The notes under the pieces were generated by a model. It saw only the letters and a list, made by a program, of their open reading frames with translations, did no database searches and was not told the DNA's origin. This document shows positions 25,118-34,138 of a DNA stretch of 64,000 bases, piece after piece; the first letter of the stretch is position 1; every line of letters starts with the position of its first letter. This DNA comes from Nonomuraea muscovyensis (GTDB taxonomy: Bacteria; Actinomycetota; Actinomycetes; Streptosporangiales; Streptosporangiaceae): the NCBI RefSeq assembly GCF_014207745.1, contig NZ_JACHJB010000002.1, positions 2,666,001 to 2,730,000 of the forward strand, in the 5' to 3' direction. The translations under genes were made by a program, and so were the position numbers.

Positions 25118-27217
25118 CTACAGGCCGACCACGCGACACGTGGCGGTCGCCGTCCTGCCGGGGTCGCTCTCGGAGGCGGCGGTGAGCTTGATCGTGGCGA
25201 ACCGGTCACCGCCGGCCTCGCGCACGGCGTTGACCTTCACCGGCGCGTGCTTGCCGAAGGCGACGGCGGCCAGGGCGTTGGGCACCTGGGCGGCCCAGCC
25301 CTTGCCCTGCACCTCGGCCTTGAGCCGGTAGACGTCGGTGCCGAGGTAGGCGCTGACGTCCTCGGGGTGGGCGGCCTGCGCGGTGGCGGCCCTCCCGGTG
25401 TTGAGCAGCGGGAAGGTGCAGGTGGACACGCCCTTGCCCGCGGGGACGCCGGCACCGGGCAGCACCTTGACGCCGCGCCGGTGCGGGCCGGCCCCGTCGA
25501 GGGAGCGGACGGCCACGGTGTAGGAGAGCACGCCCACGCGGTCACGCTTGATGTCGGTGACGTAGAAGTGCAGGCGGTTGGCCTCGTCGACGTACTCGTA
25601 CTCGCTGCCGGAGTCCGTACCCGCGTGGAAGAGGGCGTCGGAGAGCTGGCGGTAGTCGCCCATCGTGATGGGCACCCGGGTGCCGTCGGGCAGCACGTAG
25701 TCCGTCATGCCGATGTCCTGCGGGTTGGCGTCGACCACCCAGATGAACGGGGCGCGGTCCTGGTCCTTGGTCTTGGCCAGCAGGACGCCGGAGTCGGGGG
25801 TGAAGGAGTCGGTGCCCATGCGGTCCACGACCTCGACGGTGTAGTTGTCGTAGCCGCCGCCGTCGCACAGCGGTTCGGTGCGCGGATCGCAGGCGGGGGC
25901 GCGGTCGCCGCTGCCGAAGGCGATGTTCACACCGGACAGGCCGGCCGGGCCGGGTTGCACGGCGCGGGCGGTGACCCTGGCGGTGACCACGCCCGACTCG
26001 TCCAGCGCGTCGCGGGACAGGTTCAGCACGTTGGCCTGGTCGACCATCTGCAGCTTGATCTTGTTGCGGAGCATGTGCTGGGCGCCCATCGAGGAGCCGG
26101 AGGTGGGCGGGATCAGCCAGCGGCTGTGCGGGCCGCCGGGGCCGTTGAACGTGCCGCGGCTCAGCATCTCCCAGATGCCGGAGTACGCCCGGCGCAGCGG
26201 GGTGCCGTACGGGTTGTTGTAGTTGTCGGCGACGCCCATGATGTGGCTCAGCTCGTGGGCGTAGACGGACATGCCGGAGCTCTCGGCCTGCACCGAGTCG
26301 ACGCCGAAGCGGGCGTTGGGCCAGAAGGTGGAGCCGGCCTGCCAGGAGGTCCAGTCGACGTAACGGGTCCTGGACCAGTTGGGCAGGCTGGGGTCCGGCG
26401 GGCCGAAGTCGTCGGTCACGTCCTCCTTGTTCGGAAATTTCATCATTCCGAACTCCTGCCAGGTGGACGACTCGTCCTGGCCGGCGCTGAGGTAGAAGAC
26501 GAAGTCGAACTGCCCCGCCGTCTCCTCCCCCACCGCGCCGACCCAGGCGGCGTTGCCGTCGGTGCGCAGGTTGCGGTTGCAGGTGTCGCCGGCCGGGCAG
26601 GCGTCCGCCTGGTACTCCATGGCGTACTCGTGGTCCTTGCCCGGCATCGTGTAGGGGCCGAAGCCGGTCAGCTCCACGCCGATGCGGCCACCGGAGTCCT
26701 CCATCCAGTACTCGTGGATGGTGTGCCCCTTGTTGAGGTCGTTCGGGGTGTTGAGGAAGTCCTGGTAGAACTTCGCCACCTGGTCGCGCGGGACGTCGTG
26801 GGCCTCGGCGCTCGGGTTCTTGAAGATCGTCGAGCCCTTGGGCTGGGTCACCACGAACGGCTGGTTGGGATAGTCGAGCAGCACGAGCGCGCCCTTGAAG
26901 GTGCGCTGGGAGCCCTTGGCGGCAGGGTCGTTCCACTTGGTGCCGGGGATCTTCTTGTAGTCCGCCCACGTCATGTGGTCGGGGTTCTCCCAGTTCTGCG
27001 GGTCGATCGGCTCGATGCCGCCGGTGGGGCGGCCGCGCAACGCGCGCGCGTCGGGCGCGTCCCGCTGCCACGGCTGGGTCTGCGGCCAGTGGTCCTGGCG
27101 CCAGGGATGCTCGGGGTCGCTGGGGGGTGCGGCGGAAGCGGGGGTCGCCACCAGGCTCACCGGGATCAGCACTAAGGCCGTCAGGAGGCCCTTTAGCAGC
27201 TTCGTCGGGGCAGTCAC
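25118..27217 (-). CDS. Secreted M6-family metalloprotease (immune inhibitor A-like)
   Basis: This 699-residue exported zinc protease has a signal peptide (MTAPTKLLKGLLTALVLIPV, cleavage after ASA near residue 29). The catalytic motif is HELSHIMGVADNYN near residues 322-335 (HExxHxxGxxD). The surrounding region matches M6 peptidases that hydrolyse extracellular proteins. The C-terminal region (about 400-699) contains beta-rich domains without a clear name and four or more cysteines that may form disulfides. The GTG is preceded by TATAGC 9 nt away and no ribosome site. It diverges from the PucR regulator gene. Confidence 0.92.
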   Translation of the reverse strand: MTAPTKLLKGLLTALVLIPVSLVATPASAAPPSDPEHPWRQDHWPQTQPWQRDAPDARALRGRPTGGIEPIDPQNWENPDHMTWADYKKIPGTKWNDPAAKGSQRTFKGALVLLDYPNQPFVVTQPKGSTIFKNPSAEAHDVPRDQVAKFYQDFLNTPNDLNKGHTIHEYWMEDSGGRIGVELTGFGPYTMPGKDHEYAMEYQADACPAGDTCNRNLRTDGNAAWVGAVGEETAGQFDFVFYLSAGQDESSTWQEFGMMKFPNKEDVTDDFGPPDPSLPNWSRTRYVDWTSWQAGSTFWPNARFGVDSVQAESSGMSVYAHELSHIMGVADNYNNPYGTPLRRAYSGIWEMLSRGTFNGPGGPHSRWLIPPTSGSSMGAQHMLRNKIKLQMVDQANVLNLSRDALDESGVVTARVTARAVQPGPAGLSGVNIAFGSGDRAPACDPRTEPLCDGGGYDNYTVEVVDRMGTDSFTPDSGVLLAKTKDQDRAPFIWVVDANPQDIGMTDYVLPDGTRVPITMGDYRQLSDALFHAGTDSGSEYEYVDEANRLHFYVTDIKRDRVGVLSYTVAVRSLDGAGPHRRGVKVLPGAGVPAGKGVSTCTFPLLNTGRAATAQAAHPEDVSAYLGTDVYRLKAEVQGKGWAAQVPNALAAVAFGKHAPVKVNAVREAGGDRFATIKLTAASESDPGRTATATCRVVGL

Positions 27218-27318
27218 GGATCGGACGCTATAGCCGAGCGTTGACAGAGATCACCGATCAGTTGTAGGGAAGACCTGTAGTGCTTCTTCCGACATGTGTC
27301 GAAATATCCAGGTGAGTG

Positions 27319-28497
27319 GTGGCGGACCTTCAGCGGCTCGTGGACGAGCTCGCGGCGCGCCTCGGCCGGCCGCTGCTCCTGGAGGACCGGCTGCAGCGGG
27401 TCGTGGTCTACAGCGAGCAGAGCGGCGCGATGGACGACATCCGCCGCGACTCGATCCTGCGCAGGCGCACCACGCAGGAGGTGCGCCAGTGGCTGGGCGC
27501 CGCCGGCATCCACGAGGCCGTCGCCCCGCTGCGGACGCCCGGAGCGACCCACCTGGGCCTGCTGCCGCGGGTCTGCGTCCCGGTACGGCACGAGGCCGGG
27601 CTGCTCGGCTTCCTGTGGTTCATCGACACCGGCCCGGCCATGTCGCGGGCTCAGGTCGCCGAGGCCGCCGCCGCGGCCCCCGCGCTGGCCCTGGCGCTGT
27701 TCCACGAGAGCCTGGCCACGGGGCTGGCCTCGCACCGGGAGCTGGAGGCGGTGACGGGGCTGATGCTGGGCGAACACGACGCGGCCCGCCAGCTCATCGA
27801 GGCGGGGGCCTTCCCCCAGGCGCAGCCGGTGACCGTGCTCGTGGCCAGGCCGCTGGCGGCCGAGCCGGACGACGCGCTGCGGCTGGCGCTGGAGCAGGGC
27901 CTGCTCGCCCTGCGGCGGCGGCTGAGCGGCCACCATCCGCTGCACCTGGTGCGCTACGACCATGCCGTGCTGCTGGCCGCACCGCCCGCCGGCGCGCCGG
28001 CCGCCGGGAGCGCGCTGGCCGAGGAGGTGCACGCGGCGATGTCCGTGCCGGTGGCCGTCGGGATCGGGCGGTCCCGGCCGGCGCTGGCCGCGGCGGCCGA
28101 GTCGTACGCGGAGGCACGGCACGCCGCCGAGGTGGCCGCCCGCGTGCCCGGCCTCGGCCGGTCGGTCGCGTGGGCGCGGCTCGGCGTGTACCGGATGCTC
28201 ACCCACCTGCCGCACCACGATCTGCATCCCGGCCTGGAACCCCTGCTCGCCGACGAGCAGCACCTGCCGCTGCTGGAGACGCTGGAGACGTACCTGGATC
28301 TGGCGGGCAGCGCGGGCGCCACGTCACGGGCGCTGCGGCTGCACCGCACCTCGCTGTACTACCGGCTGCAGCGCGTGGAGGAGCTGGCGCGTACGGACCT
28401 GAAGGACGGCGGCGAGCGGCTCGCCCTGCACCTCAGCCTCAAGCTGGCGCGGCTGTCGGGCCGGTACCGGCCCAGGGAGACGCGGCCGGGCGACTGA
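27319..28497 (+). CDS. PucR/CdaR-family transcriptional regulator
   Basis: This 392-residue regulator has an N-terminal sensing region and a C-terminal PucR-type helix-turn-helix (SRALRLHRTSLYYRLQRVEE). The central part (about 140-290) resembles a GGDEF-like nucleotide-cyclase fold used by this family. PucR proteins usually control purine or amino acid catabolism and nearby amidohydrolases, and an amidohydrolase-like gene follows 60 bp downstream. I chose the GTG at 27319 because AGG sits 6 nt upstream; a GTG one codon earlier is possible. It diverges from the M6 protease gene. Confidence 0.88.
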   Translation: MADLQRLVDELAARLGRPLLLEDRLQRVVVYSEQSGAMDDIRRDSILRRRTTQEVRQWLGAAGIHEAVAPLRTPGATHLGLLPRVCVPVRHEAGLLGFLWFIDTGPAMSRAQVAEAAAAAPALALALFHESLATGLASHRELEAVTGLMLGEHDAARQLIEAGAFPQAQPVTVLVARPLAAEPDDALRLALEQGLLALRRRLSGHHPLHLVRYDHAVLLAAPPAGAPAAGSALAEEVHAAMSVPVAVGIGRSRPALAAAAESYAEARHAAEVAARVPGLGRSVAWARLGVYRMLTHLPHHDLHPGLEPLLADEQHLPLLETLETYLDLAGSAGATSRALRLHRTSLYYRLQRVEELARTDLKDGGERLALHLSLKLARLSGRYRPRETRPGD

Positions 28498-28557
28498 TTG
28501 CGCGCTCAGGTCAGGGTCACGTTTAATACCAAAAGGGACATTTCTACAGGAGCGCGG

Positions 28558-29718
28558 ATGCCCGCTAAGCGTGTCAGGCCGACCCTCGGCAGGCGCGCGC
28601 CCGCGCCGATCGTCCTCCACTCGGCCCCGCTCGTGCTGCCCGTCACCGGCGACCCCGTCCGCGACGGCGCCGTGGCCGTGCGGGGCGACCGGGTGCTCCA
28701 GGTGGGCGCGAGGGACGACCTGCTGACCTACTTCCCCGTCACCGAGGAACGGCGCTGGCCCGGCATGATCGTGCCCGGCCTCGTGGACGCCGCCGCCGCG
28801 ACCTCCGCCGCCGAGGCGCTCGCCGGCGGGGTCACCGCCCGCGCCTGCGTGACGCCCGGCGGGCCGGCACGCGGCGCGCCCGCCGACGCGGCCGACCACG
28901 CGGCGCTGACCGACGTCAGCTACGTCGAGGTGACGTGCGAGGACGAGGACGTCTGGGAGGCGCGCGGGCGCGACGCCGTCATCACGGCGATGCGGGAGAT
29001 GGAGCGGCCGCACGCCGTGGGGATCGCCGCCCGCACACCGGATCCGGTGGTCCTGGAGGACATCGCGGTGCTGGCCAGGACGTTCGGGCTGCGCCTGCTG
29101 GTGGACCTCGGGGCGCGCTCCGCTGTGGCGCTCGACGAGGCGGGCGCCCTCGGGCCGCACTGCCACGCCACCTGCGCCCGGCCGCTGGATCCCGGCGAGC
29201 GCAAGCTGCTCAGACTGCGCGAGACCGTGGTGGCCGTCGGCGCCCCTGCCCGGCCCGGCGACGCGCCGGCCCTGGAGGACGACGTGCCGGCCCTGCTGGA
29301 CGAGGGCAACCTCGTCGCCCTGTGCACGGGAGGCGGACCGGAGCACGCGAAGGGCGGACCGGAGCGGGGAGGCGGGCCGGGGGGTACGGGAGGCGGGCCC
29401 GGAGCTGCGGGAGGCGGGCCGGGAGCCGTGAACGGGCTGCTGGAGCAGGCGCGCCGCATCCGGGAGCGGGCGCGGGCGCTCGGGTCGCGCACCCGCGGGC
29501 TGGACCGCCGGCTCGTGGAGGCGGCCACGCTGGGCGGGGCGCGGGCCCTGGGCATGCACCACGGCGCCGGCCGGATCGGCTGTCTCGGCCCCGGCAGCCG
29601 GGCCGACTTCGCGGTGTTCGACGCGCGCGGCCGCTACCCGTACAGCGCCCTGCTGGCCGGCCCGGACCGCCTGGCCACGGTCGTCGGCGGGCGGGTCCAC
29701 CGCGCGGGTGCTACCTGA
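28558..29718 (+). CDS. Amidohydrolase-like protein lacking the metal-site motif
   Basis: This 386-residue protein has the amidohydrolase-type composite fold: an N-terminal beta-rich segment (VTGDPVRDGAVAVRGDRVLQ), MIVPGLVDAAAAT, and a C-terminal GRIGCLGPGSRADFAVFD motif. In active members the segment after the P-G turn is a metal-binding HxH (for example NxHxHL); here it reads VDAAAAT, so the metal site is missing. One histidine pair remains in GPHCHATC. An internal Gly-Pro-rich repeat of about 35 residues near 258-292 interrupts the barrel. It may be a regulatory or structural relative, or decayed. AGGAG lies 5 nt before the ATG. The 3' end overlaps the MarR gene by 8 bp. Confidence 0.78.
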   Translation: MPAKRVRPTLGRRAPAPIVLHSAPLVLPVTGDPVRDGAVAVRGDRVLQVGARDDLLTYFPVTEERRWPGMIVPGLVDAAAATSAAEALAGGVTARACVTPGGPARGAPADAADHAALTDVSYVEVTCEDEDVWEARGRDAVITAMREMERPHAVGIAARTPDPVVLEDIAVLARTFGLRLLVDLGARSAVALDEAGALGPHCHATCARPLDPGERKLLRLRETVVAVGAPARPGDAPALEDDVPALLDEGNLVALCTGGGPEHAKGGPERGGGPGGTGGGPGAAGGGPGAVNGLLEQARRIRERARALGSRTRGLDRRLVEAATLGGARALGMHHGAGRIGCLGPGSRADFAVFDARGRYPYSALLAGPDRLATVVGGRVHRAGAT

Positions 29719-30130
29719 ACTGCGCGTCCACCGCGCCGAGCAGCCCCTTGAGCTGGTCGCGCTGCTCCTCCGACAACACCGCGAACAGGTCCTGCCCGGC
29801 CTGTCTGCGTGCCTCGCGGGCCCGTTCGTAGACCTCCCGGCCCGAGGGCGTGATGACGACCAGCGTCGAGCGCCGGTTGGCCGGATCGACCTCCCTGCGC
29901 ACGTGACCCGCCTCCTCCAGGGCGTCGATGACCGGCGTGACCGACCGCGGCACGATCCGCAGCTCGTCGGCGAGCTGCACCATCCTGAGCGGCCGGCCGG
30001 CGTCGATGAGCACGCGTAGCGCCCGCGCCTGGCCGGGGCTCAGCCCGAGCGGCTCCAGCCGGTGCAGCCAGCCGTGCCGCAGCCGGCGGCTCACCAGGTG
30101 CAGGAGCTCGGACAGCTCCGGGTCGTTCAT
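29711..30130 (-). CDS. MarR-family transcriptional regulator
   Basis: This 139-residue winged-helix regulator carries QLADELRIVPRSVTPVIDAL as recognition helices and DPANRRSTLVVITPSGREVY as the wing. It lies divergent from the ABC exporter gene, so by family behaviour it probably represses that exporter and is released by a toxic ligand. TAAGCT (30142-30137) ends 6 nt before the ATG; the GGGG in that gap could also serve as a weak ribosome site. The 3' end overlaps the amidohydrolase-like gene by 8 bp. Confidence 0.9.
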   Translation of the reverse strand: MNDPELSELLHLVSRRLRHGWLHRLEPLGLSPGQARALRVLIDAGRPLRMVQLADELRIVPRSVTPVIDALEEAGHVRREVDPANRRSTLVVITPSGREVYERAREARRQAGQDLFAVLSEEQRDQLKGLLGAVDAQFR

Positions 30131-30201
30131 GGCCCCAGCTTAGAGCCGGGAACAAATATGAGCTAACCTCCGTTTGAGCAGGCATCTGAAAGGGGACCCG
30201 C
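30131..30201. promoter_or_regulatory. Divergent promoter region between marR and the ABC exporter
   Basis: The 71-bp gap carries TAAGCT on the minus strand (30142-30137) and TAACCT on the plus strand (30164-30169). These are plausible -10 boxes for the two genes, overlapping enough that one MarR dimer could control both. I find no strong palindrome. Confidence 0.4.
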
Positions 30202-31935
30202 TTGGCAGACGAACCCCGCGCGCCACTGCGGCGCATCGTGAAGCTCTTCCGCGCCTACCGCGGCCGGCTGGCCCTGGTGGGCGCCCTCATCCTGTTGTCG
30301 TCGCTGGTGTCGCTGGCCTCGCCGTTCCTGCTGCGCGAGGTCCTGGACGTGGCGATCCCGCAGCGTGACGCCACCCTCCTCGCGCTGCTCGCGCTGGGCA
30401 TGATCCTGGTCGCGGTCATGACGAGCGTGTTCGACGTCGTGCAGACCTTCGTGTCCACCACGGTCGGCCAGCGGGTGATGCACGACCTGCGCACCACCGT
30501 GTACGAGCACCTGCAGCGCATGTCGATGGCGTTCTTCACCCGCACCAGGACCGGCGAGGTGCAGTCGCGCATCGCCAACGACATCGGCGGCATGCAGTCG
30601 GTCGTCACCTCCACGGCCACCTCGATCGTCTCCAACCTCACCACCGTGGTCGCCACGATCGTCGCCATGGTCGCGCTCGACTGGCGGCTGACCGTGGTCT
30701 CGCTGGCGCTGCTGCCGGTGTTCGTGTGGATCAGCCGCAAGGTCGGGGCCGAGCGCCGCCGCATCACCGCCGAGCGCCAGCGCAAGCTCGCCGTGCTCGC
30801 CTCCATGGTGCAGGAGTCGCTGTCGATCAGCGGCATCCTGCTGGGCCGCACGATGGGCCGTTCCCCCGAGCTGACCCGCCGATTCACCGGCGCCTCGGAC
30901 GAGCTGGCGGAGCTGGGCGTGCGCTCCAGCATGGCGGGCCGGTGGCGGCAGTCGTCCATCCAGATCGTCATGGCCGCCATGCCCGCGATGACCTACTGGG
31001 CGGTGGGCCACACCGGCGTCATCTCCGTCGGCACCCTGGTGGCGTTCACGACGCTGCAGGTGGGCCTGTTCAGGCCGGCCGTGTCGCTGCTGCGGCTCGG
31101 CGTGGAGGTGCAGAGCTCGCTGGCGTTGTTCGGCCGCATCTTCGAGTACCTGGACCTGCCGGTCGACATCCATCCGGGCACGCGCACGCTGCCCCGGGTG
31201 CGCGGCGAGGTGCGCTACGAGCACGTCGACTTCTCCTACGGCGACGCCCCCACCCTCACCGGCGTGGACCTCACCGTGCCGGCGGGCACCAGCCTGGCCG
31301 TCGTCGGCGAGACCGGCTCGGGCAAGACCACGCTCAGCTACCTGCTGCCCCGCCTGTACGACGTGACCGGCGGGCGCGTCACCATCGACGGGGTGGACGT
31401 GCGGGAGCTGACGTTCGAGGCGCTGGCGGCCACGGTCGGCGTGGTGTCCCAGGAGACCTACCTGTTCCACGCCTCGATCGCCGACAACCTGCGCTTCGCC
31501 AGGCCCGACGCCACCGACGAGGAGGTGGAGGCCGCGGCCCGGGCCGCCCGCATCCACGACCACGTCGCCGCGCTGCCCGACGGGTACGACACGCTGGTCG
31601 GCGAGCGGGGCTACCGGTTCTCGGGCGGCGAGAAGCAGCGGCTGGCCATCGCCCGCACGCTGTTGCGCAACCCTCCGGTGCTCGTGCTGGACGAGGCCAC
31701 CAGCGCCCTCGACACGCAGACCGAGCGGGCCGTGCAGGAGGCGCTGGACACGCTCGCCGAGGGGCGCACCACGATCACCATCGCGCACCGCCTGTCCACG
31801 ATCCGCGACGCCGACCAGATCGTCGTCCTGGACGGGGGGCGGGTGGTCGAGCGCGGCACCCACGACGAGCTGCTGGCCCTCGACGGCCACTACGCGGCGC
31901 TGGTGAGCCGCGACCGCCCCCTCGAACCCGTCTGA
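30202..31935 (+). CDS. ABC exporter, fused membrane and ATPase domains
   Basis: This 577-residue half-transporter has six membrane helices (about residues 20-315) followed by an ABC ATPase with Walker A GETGSGKTT, Q-loop VSQETYLF, signature FSGGEKQRLAIAR, Walker B VLVLDEATSALD and switch IAHRLS. It is the type B exporter family, probably a homodimer for drugs or lipids. The TTG start is supported by AAGGGG 6 nt upstream. The divergent MarR gene is its likely regulator. It is not followed by a second half-transporter. Confidence 0.93.
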   Translation: MADEPRAPLRRIVKLFRAYRGRLALVGALILLSSLVSLASPFLLREVLDVAIPQRDATLLALLALGMILVAVMTSVFDVVQTFVSTTVGQRVMHDLRTTVYEHLQRMSMAFFTRTRTGEVQSRIANDIGGMQSVVTSTATSIVSNLTTVVATIVAMVALDWRLTVVSLALLPVFVWISRKVGAERRRITAERQRKLAVLASMVQESLSISGILLGRTMGRSPELTRRFTGASDELAELGVRSSMAGRWRQSSIQIVMAAMPAMTYWAVGHTGVISVGTLVAFTTLQVGLFRPAVSLLRLGVEVQSSLALFGRIFEYLDLPVDIHPGTRTLPRVRGEVRYEHVDFSYGDAPTLTGVDLTVPAGTSLAVVGETGSGKTTLSYLLPRLYDVTGGRVTIDGVDVRELTFEALAATVGVVSQETYLFHASIADNLRFARPDATDEEVEAAARAARIHDHVAALPDGYDTLVGERGYRFSGGEKQRLAIARTLLRNPPVLVLDEATSALDTQTERAVQEALDTLAEGRTTITIAHRLSTIRDADQIVVLDGGRVVERGTHDELLALDGHYAALVSRDRPLEPV

Positions 31936-32046
31936 CACCCGACCGGCCGACCGCACCCGTCAGGACGTGCGACCGGCCATCCGGCCCGTCTGACAACTGG
32001 CTGGCACCACTGCCGGGGCGGTGGTCGCCGGTCGTACCCTCAGGGG

Positions 32047-33612
32047 GTGCACAACACCCGATACGCCCCCTCCGGCATGGTGTGCAGCGTCGACCACCTC
32101 GCCTCCGCGGCGGGAGCGGCGGTGCTCGACCGCGGCGGCTCGGCCGCCGACGCGGCCATCGCCGTGAACGCCGTCCTCGCGGTCACCGCCCCGCACATGT
32201 GCGGCCTCGGCGGCGACCTGTTCGCCCTGGTGTACGAGCCGCCCGGCCGGGACGGCGGGAGCGGGACGGTCCGGGCGCTCAACGCCTCCGGGCGAGCCGG
32301 GTCAGGCGCCGACCCCGACGGGCTGCGCGCCGAGGGGCACGAGCGGATGCCGCACCTGCACGACATCAGGTCCGTGCCGGTGCCCGGCTGCGTCGACGGG
32401 TGGGCTGCGCTGCACGCCCGCTACGGCCGCCTCCCGCTGGCCGACCTGCTCGCCCCGGCGGTCCGGCTGGCCCGTGACGGCTTCCCCGCCTCGCCGCTGA
32501 TGGTCCCCGGCGCCCGCGTCGCCGCGCAGCGCCCCGGCGGCGGCGACTTCACCGCGGCCCGCGCCCCCGGCGACCGCGTCAGCCGGCCCGGCGTGGCCCG
32601 CGCCCTGCGGGCCGTCGGCGTGGCCGGGCGCGACGGCTTCTACCTGGGCGAGTTCGGCGCGGGCCTGCTGGAGCTGGGCGCCGGCGAGTACACCCGCGAC
32701 GATCTGGCCGCACCGGCCGCCGACTGGGTGGACCCGCTGCGGGTGCGGGCGTTCGGGCACGACGTGTGGTCCATGCCGCCCAACTCCCAGGGCTACCTGC
32801 TGCTGATGGCGCTCGGCATCGCCGACGGGCTGGAGCTGCCCGCCTCGCCCGCGCATCCGTCCTGGGCCCACCTGCTCGCCGAGGCCGCCCGCGTCAGCGG
32901 CCACGACCGGCTGTCCGTGCTGCACGAGGACGCCAAGGACCTGCTCGCCCCTGAGGAGATCGCGCGGCGGCGGGCGCTGATCGACCCGGCCGCGCGGCTG
33001 CGCCTGCGGGCGCCGGCCGAGCCGGGCGACACCACCTACCTGTGCGTGGTCGACGGCGACGGCATGGGCGTCTCGCTCATCCAGTCGAACGCCTCGGGGT
33101 TCGGCAGCATGCTCTTCGAGCCACGTACTGGTATCAACCTGCACAACCGCGGCATCGGCTTCTCGCTGCGGCCCGGACATCCGGCGGAGTACGGCCCCGG
33201 CCGCCGCCCGCCGCACACGCTGACGCCCGCGCTGATCACCCGCCCCGACGGTGCGCTGCGCTCGGTCCTCGGCACGATGGGCGGCGACGCGCAGCCGCAG
33301 ATCCTGCTCCAGGTCATCGCCCGCCTGCTCCGCCACGGCGAGGAGCCGGGCCCGGCCGTCGCCGCGCCCCGCTGGCGGCTCGGCACCGGCGGCACCGGGT
33401 TCGACACCTGGGACGCCCCCGACGACACGGTGGTGGACGTCGAGGAGGGCGCGCCCTGGACGAACGGGCTGGCGGCGCTCGGCCATCCCGTGTCCGCCCG
33501 GCCGTACGGGAGCATGTTCGGCCACGCCCACGTGATCGACGTGCGGCCCGGCGGGATGCTCGCCGGCGCGGCCGACCCGCGGTCCCTCGTCGGCGCGGCG
33601 ATCGGTCGGTGA
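32047..33612 (+). CDS. Gamma-glutamyltransferase-family protein
   Basis: This 521-residue protein is an N-terminal nucleophile hydrolase of the GGT family. The large subunit begins with GSAADAAIAVNAVLAVTAPH and the processing site/nucleophile is the first Thr of GDTTYLCVVDGDG (T329). After self-cleavage it would transfer or hydrolyse gamma-glutamyl groups from glutathione-like compounds. No signal peptide is visible, unlike secreted GGTs, so a cytoplasmic role is likely. Some actinobacterial relatives act on oxamates or cephalosporins; specificity cannot be told. The GTG follows TACCCT with a 6-nt gap, so it may be leaderless. Confidence 0.9.
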   Translation: MHNTRYAPSGMVCSVDHLASAAGAAVLDRGGSAADAAIAVNAVLAVTAPHMCGLGGDLFALVYEPPGRDGGSGTVRALNASGRAGSGADPDGLRAEGHERMPHLHDIRSVPVPGCVDGWAALHARYGRLPLADLLAPAVRLARDGFPASPLMVPGARVAAQRPGGGDFTAARAPGDRVSRPGVARALRAVGVAGRDGFYLGEFGAGLLELGAGEYTRDDLAAPAADWVDPLRVRAFGHDVWSMPPNSQGYLLLMALGIADGLELPASPAHPSWAHLLAEAARVSGHDRLSVLHEDAKDLLAPEEIARRRALIDPAARLRLRAPAEPGDTTYLCVVDGDGMGVSLIQSNASGFGSMLFEPRTGINLHNRGIGFSLRPGHPAEYGPGRRPPHTLTPALITRPDGALRSVLGTMGGDAQPQILLQVIARLLRHGEEPGPAVAAPRWRLGTGGTGFDTWDAPDDTVVDVEEGAPWTNGLAALGHPVSARPYGSMFGHAHVIDVRPGGMLAGAADPRSLVGAAIGR

Positions 33613-33620
33613 CGAGAACG

Positions 33621-33637
33621 GCTCGGCCAGGCCGAGC
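33621..33637 (+). terminator. Hairpin after the GGT-family gene
   Basis: GCTCGGCC (33621-33628), one base, then GGCCGAGC (33630-33637) is a perfect inverted repeat 8 bp after the stop codon. The 1-nt centre means the hairpin loop would open several pairs. No T-run follows. Confidence 0.45.
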
Positions 33638-33768
33638 GGCCCCACCAAGGCTTGGCTGTACCAGAAGGCCCAGGAAGCCGACCCCCGGCCGCTCCCAGAT
33701 GAGCGGGGACGAGCTGGAGAGGGCCGGATCCCAGCGTTTCGGACAGGTTCCTGGGTAAGGGGGCGCGT

Positions 33769-34095
33769 ATGAGCGAACTACCTCCGGACAGGCACGGCCT
33801 GGCCGACGAACAGCAGATCGAGGTCGAGGCCGCTACCGACGACCTCGGCCTGAACCACCGGATCGAGGAGGACGACCCTCAGCACGAGGACACCCTCGAC
33901 GAGCGGCTGTGGCGGGAGAAGCCCGACCGCCCGGAGCGCGGCCGGCGGCCGGAGCACCGCCTCACCCAGCCCGACGAGGGCCTGGCCCCGGACCTGGAGA
34001 AGGATGAGGTGGGTGAGGACTGGGGCGACGACAGCGGCGACCTGTCGGCCGAGGAACGCGCCGTCCGCGTCGAGCCGGACGAGCCGCTCAGGTGA
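33769..34095 (+). CDS. DUF5709-type small acidic protein
   Basis: This 108-residue, highly charged protein has TLDERLWREKPD and a C-terminal LSAEERAVRVEPDEP that fit the DUF5709 family of actinobacteria. It has no membrane helix or known domain. AAGGGGG lies 6 nt before the ATG. Upstream, GCGT and GGGTAA separated by 15 nt (33734-33758) resemble a SigB/SigF-type stress promoter, so it may be a stress protein. Function unknown. Confidence 0.82.
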   Translation: MSELPPDRHGLADEQQIEVEAATDDLGLNHRIEEDDPQHEDTLDERLWREKPDRPERGRRPEHRLTQPDEGLAPDLEKDEVGEDWGDDSGDLSAEERAVRVEPDEPLR

Positions 34096-34105
34096 CGCCG
34101 GCGGC

Positions 34106-34119
34106 CCGGTCCGCACCGG
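34106..34119. terminator. Weak hairpin between convergent genes
   Basis: CCGGT-CCGC-ACCGG can form a 5-bp stem in the 43-bp gap between the DUF5709 and HAD genes. It could terminate both transcripts, but the stem is short. Confidence 0.3.
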
Positions 34120-34138
34120 CCGGGGCCGTGGAGCGGAC

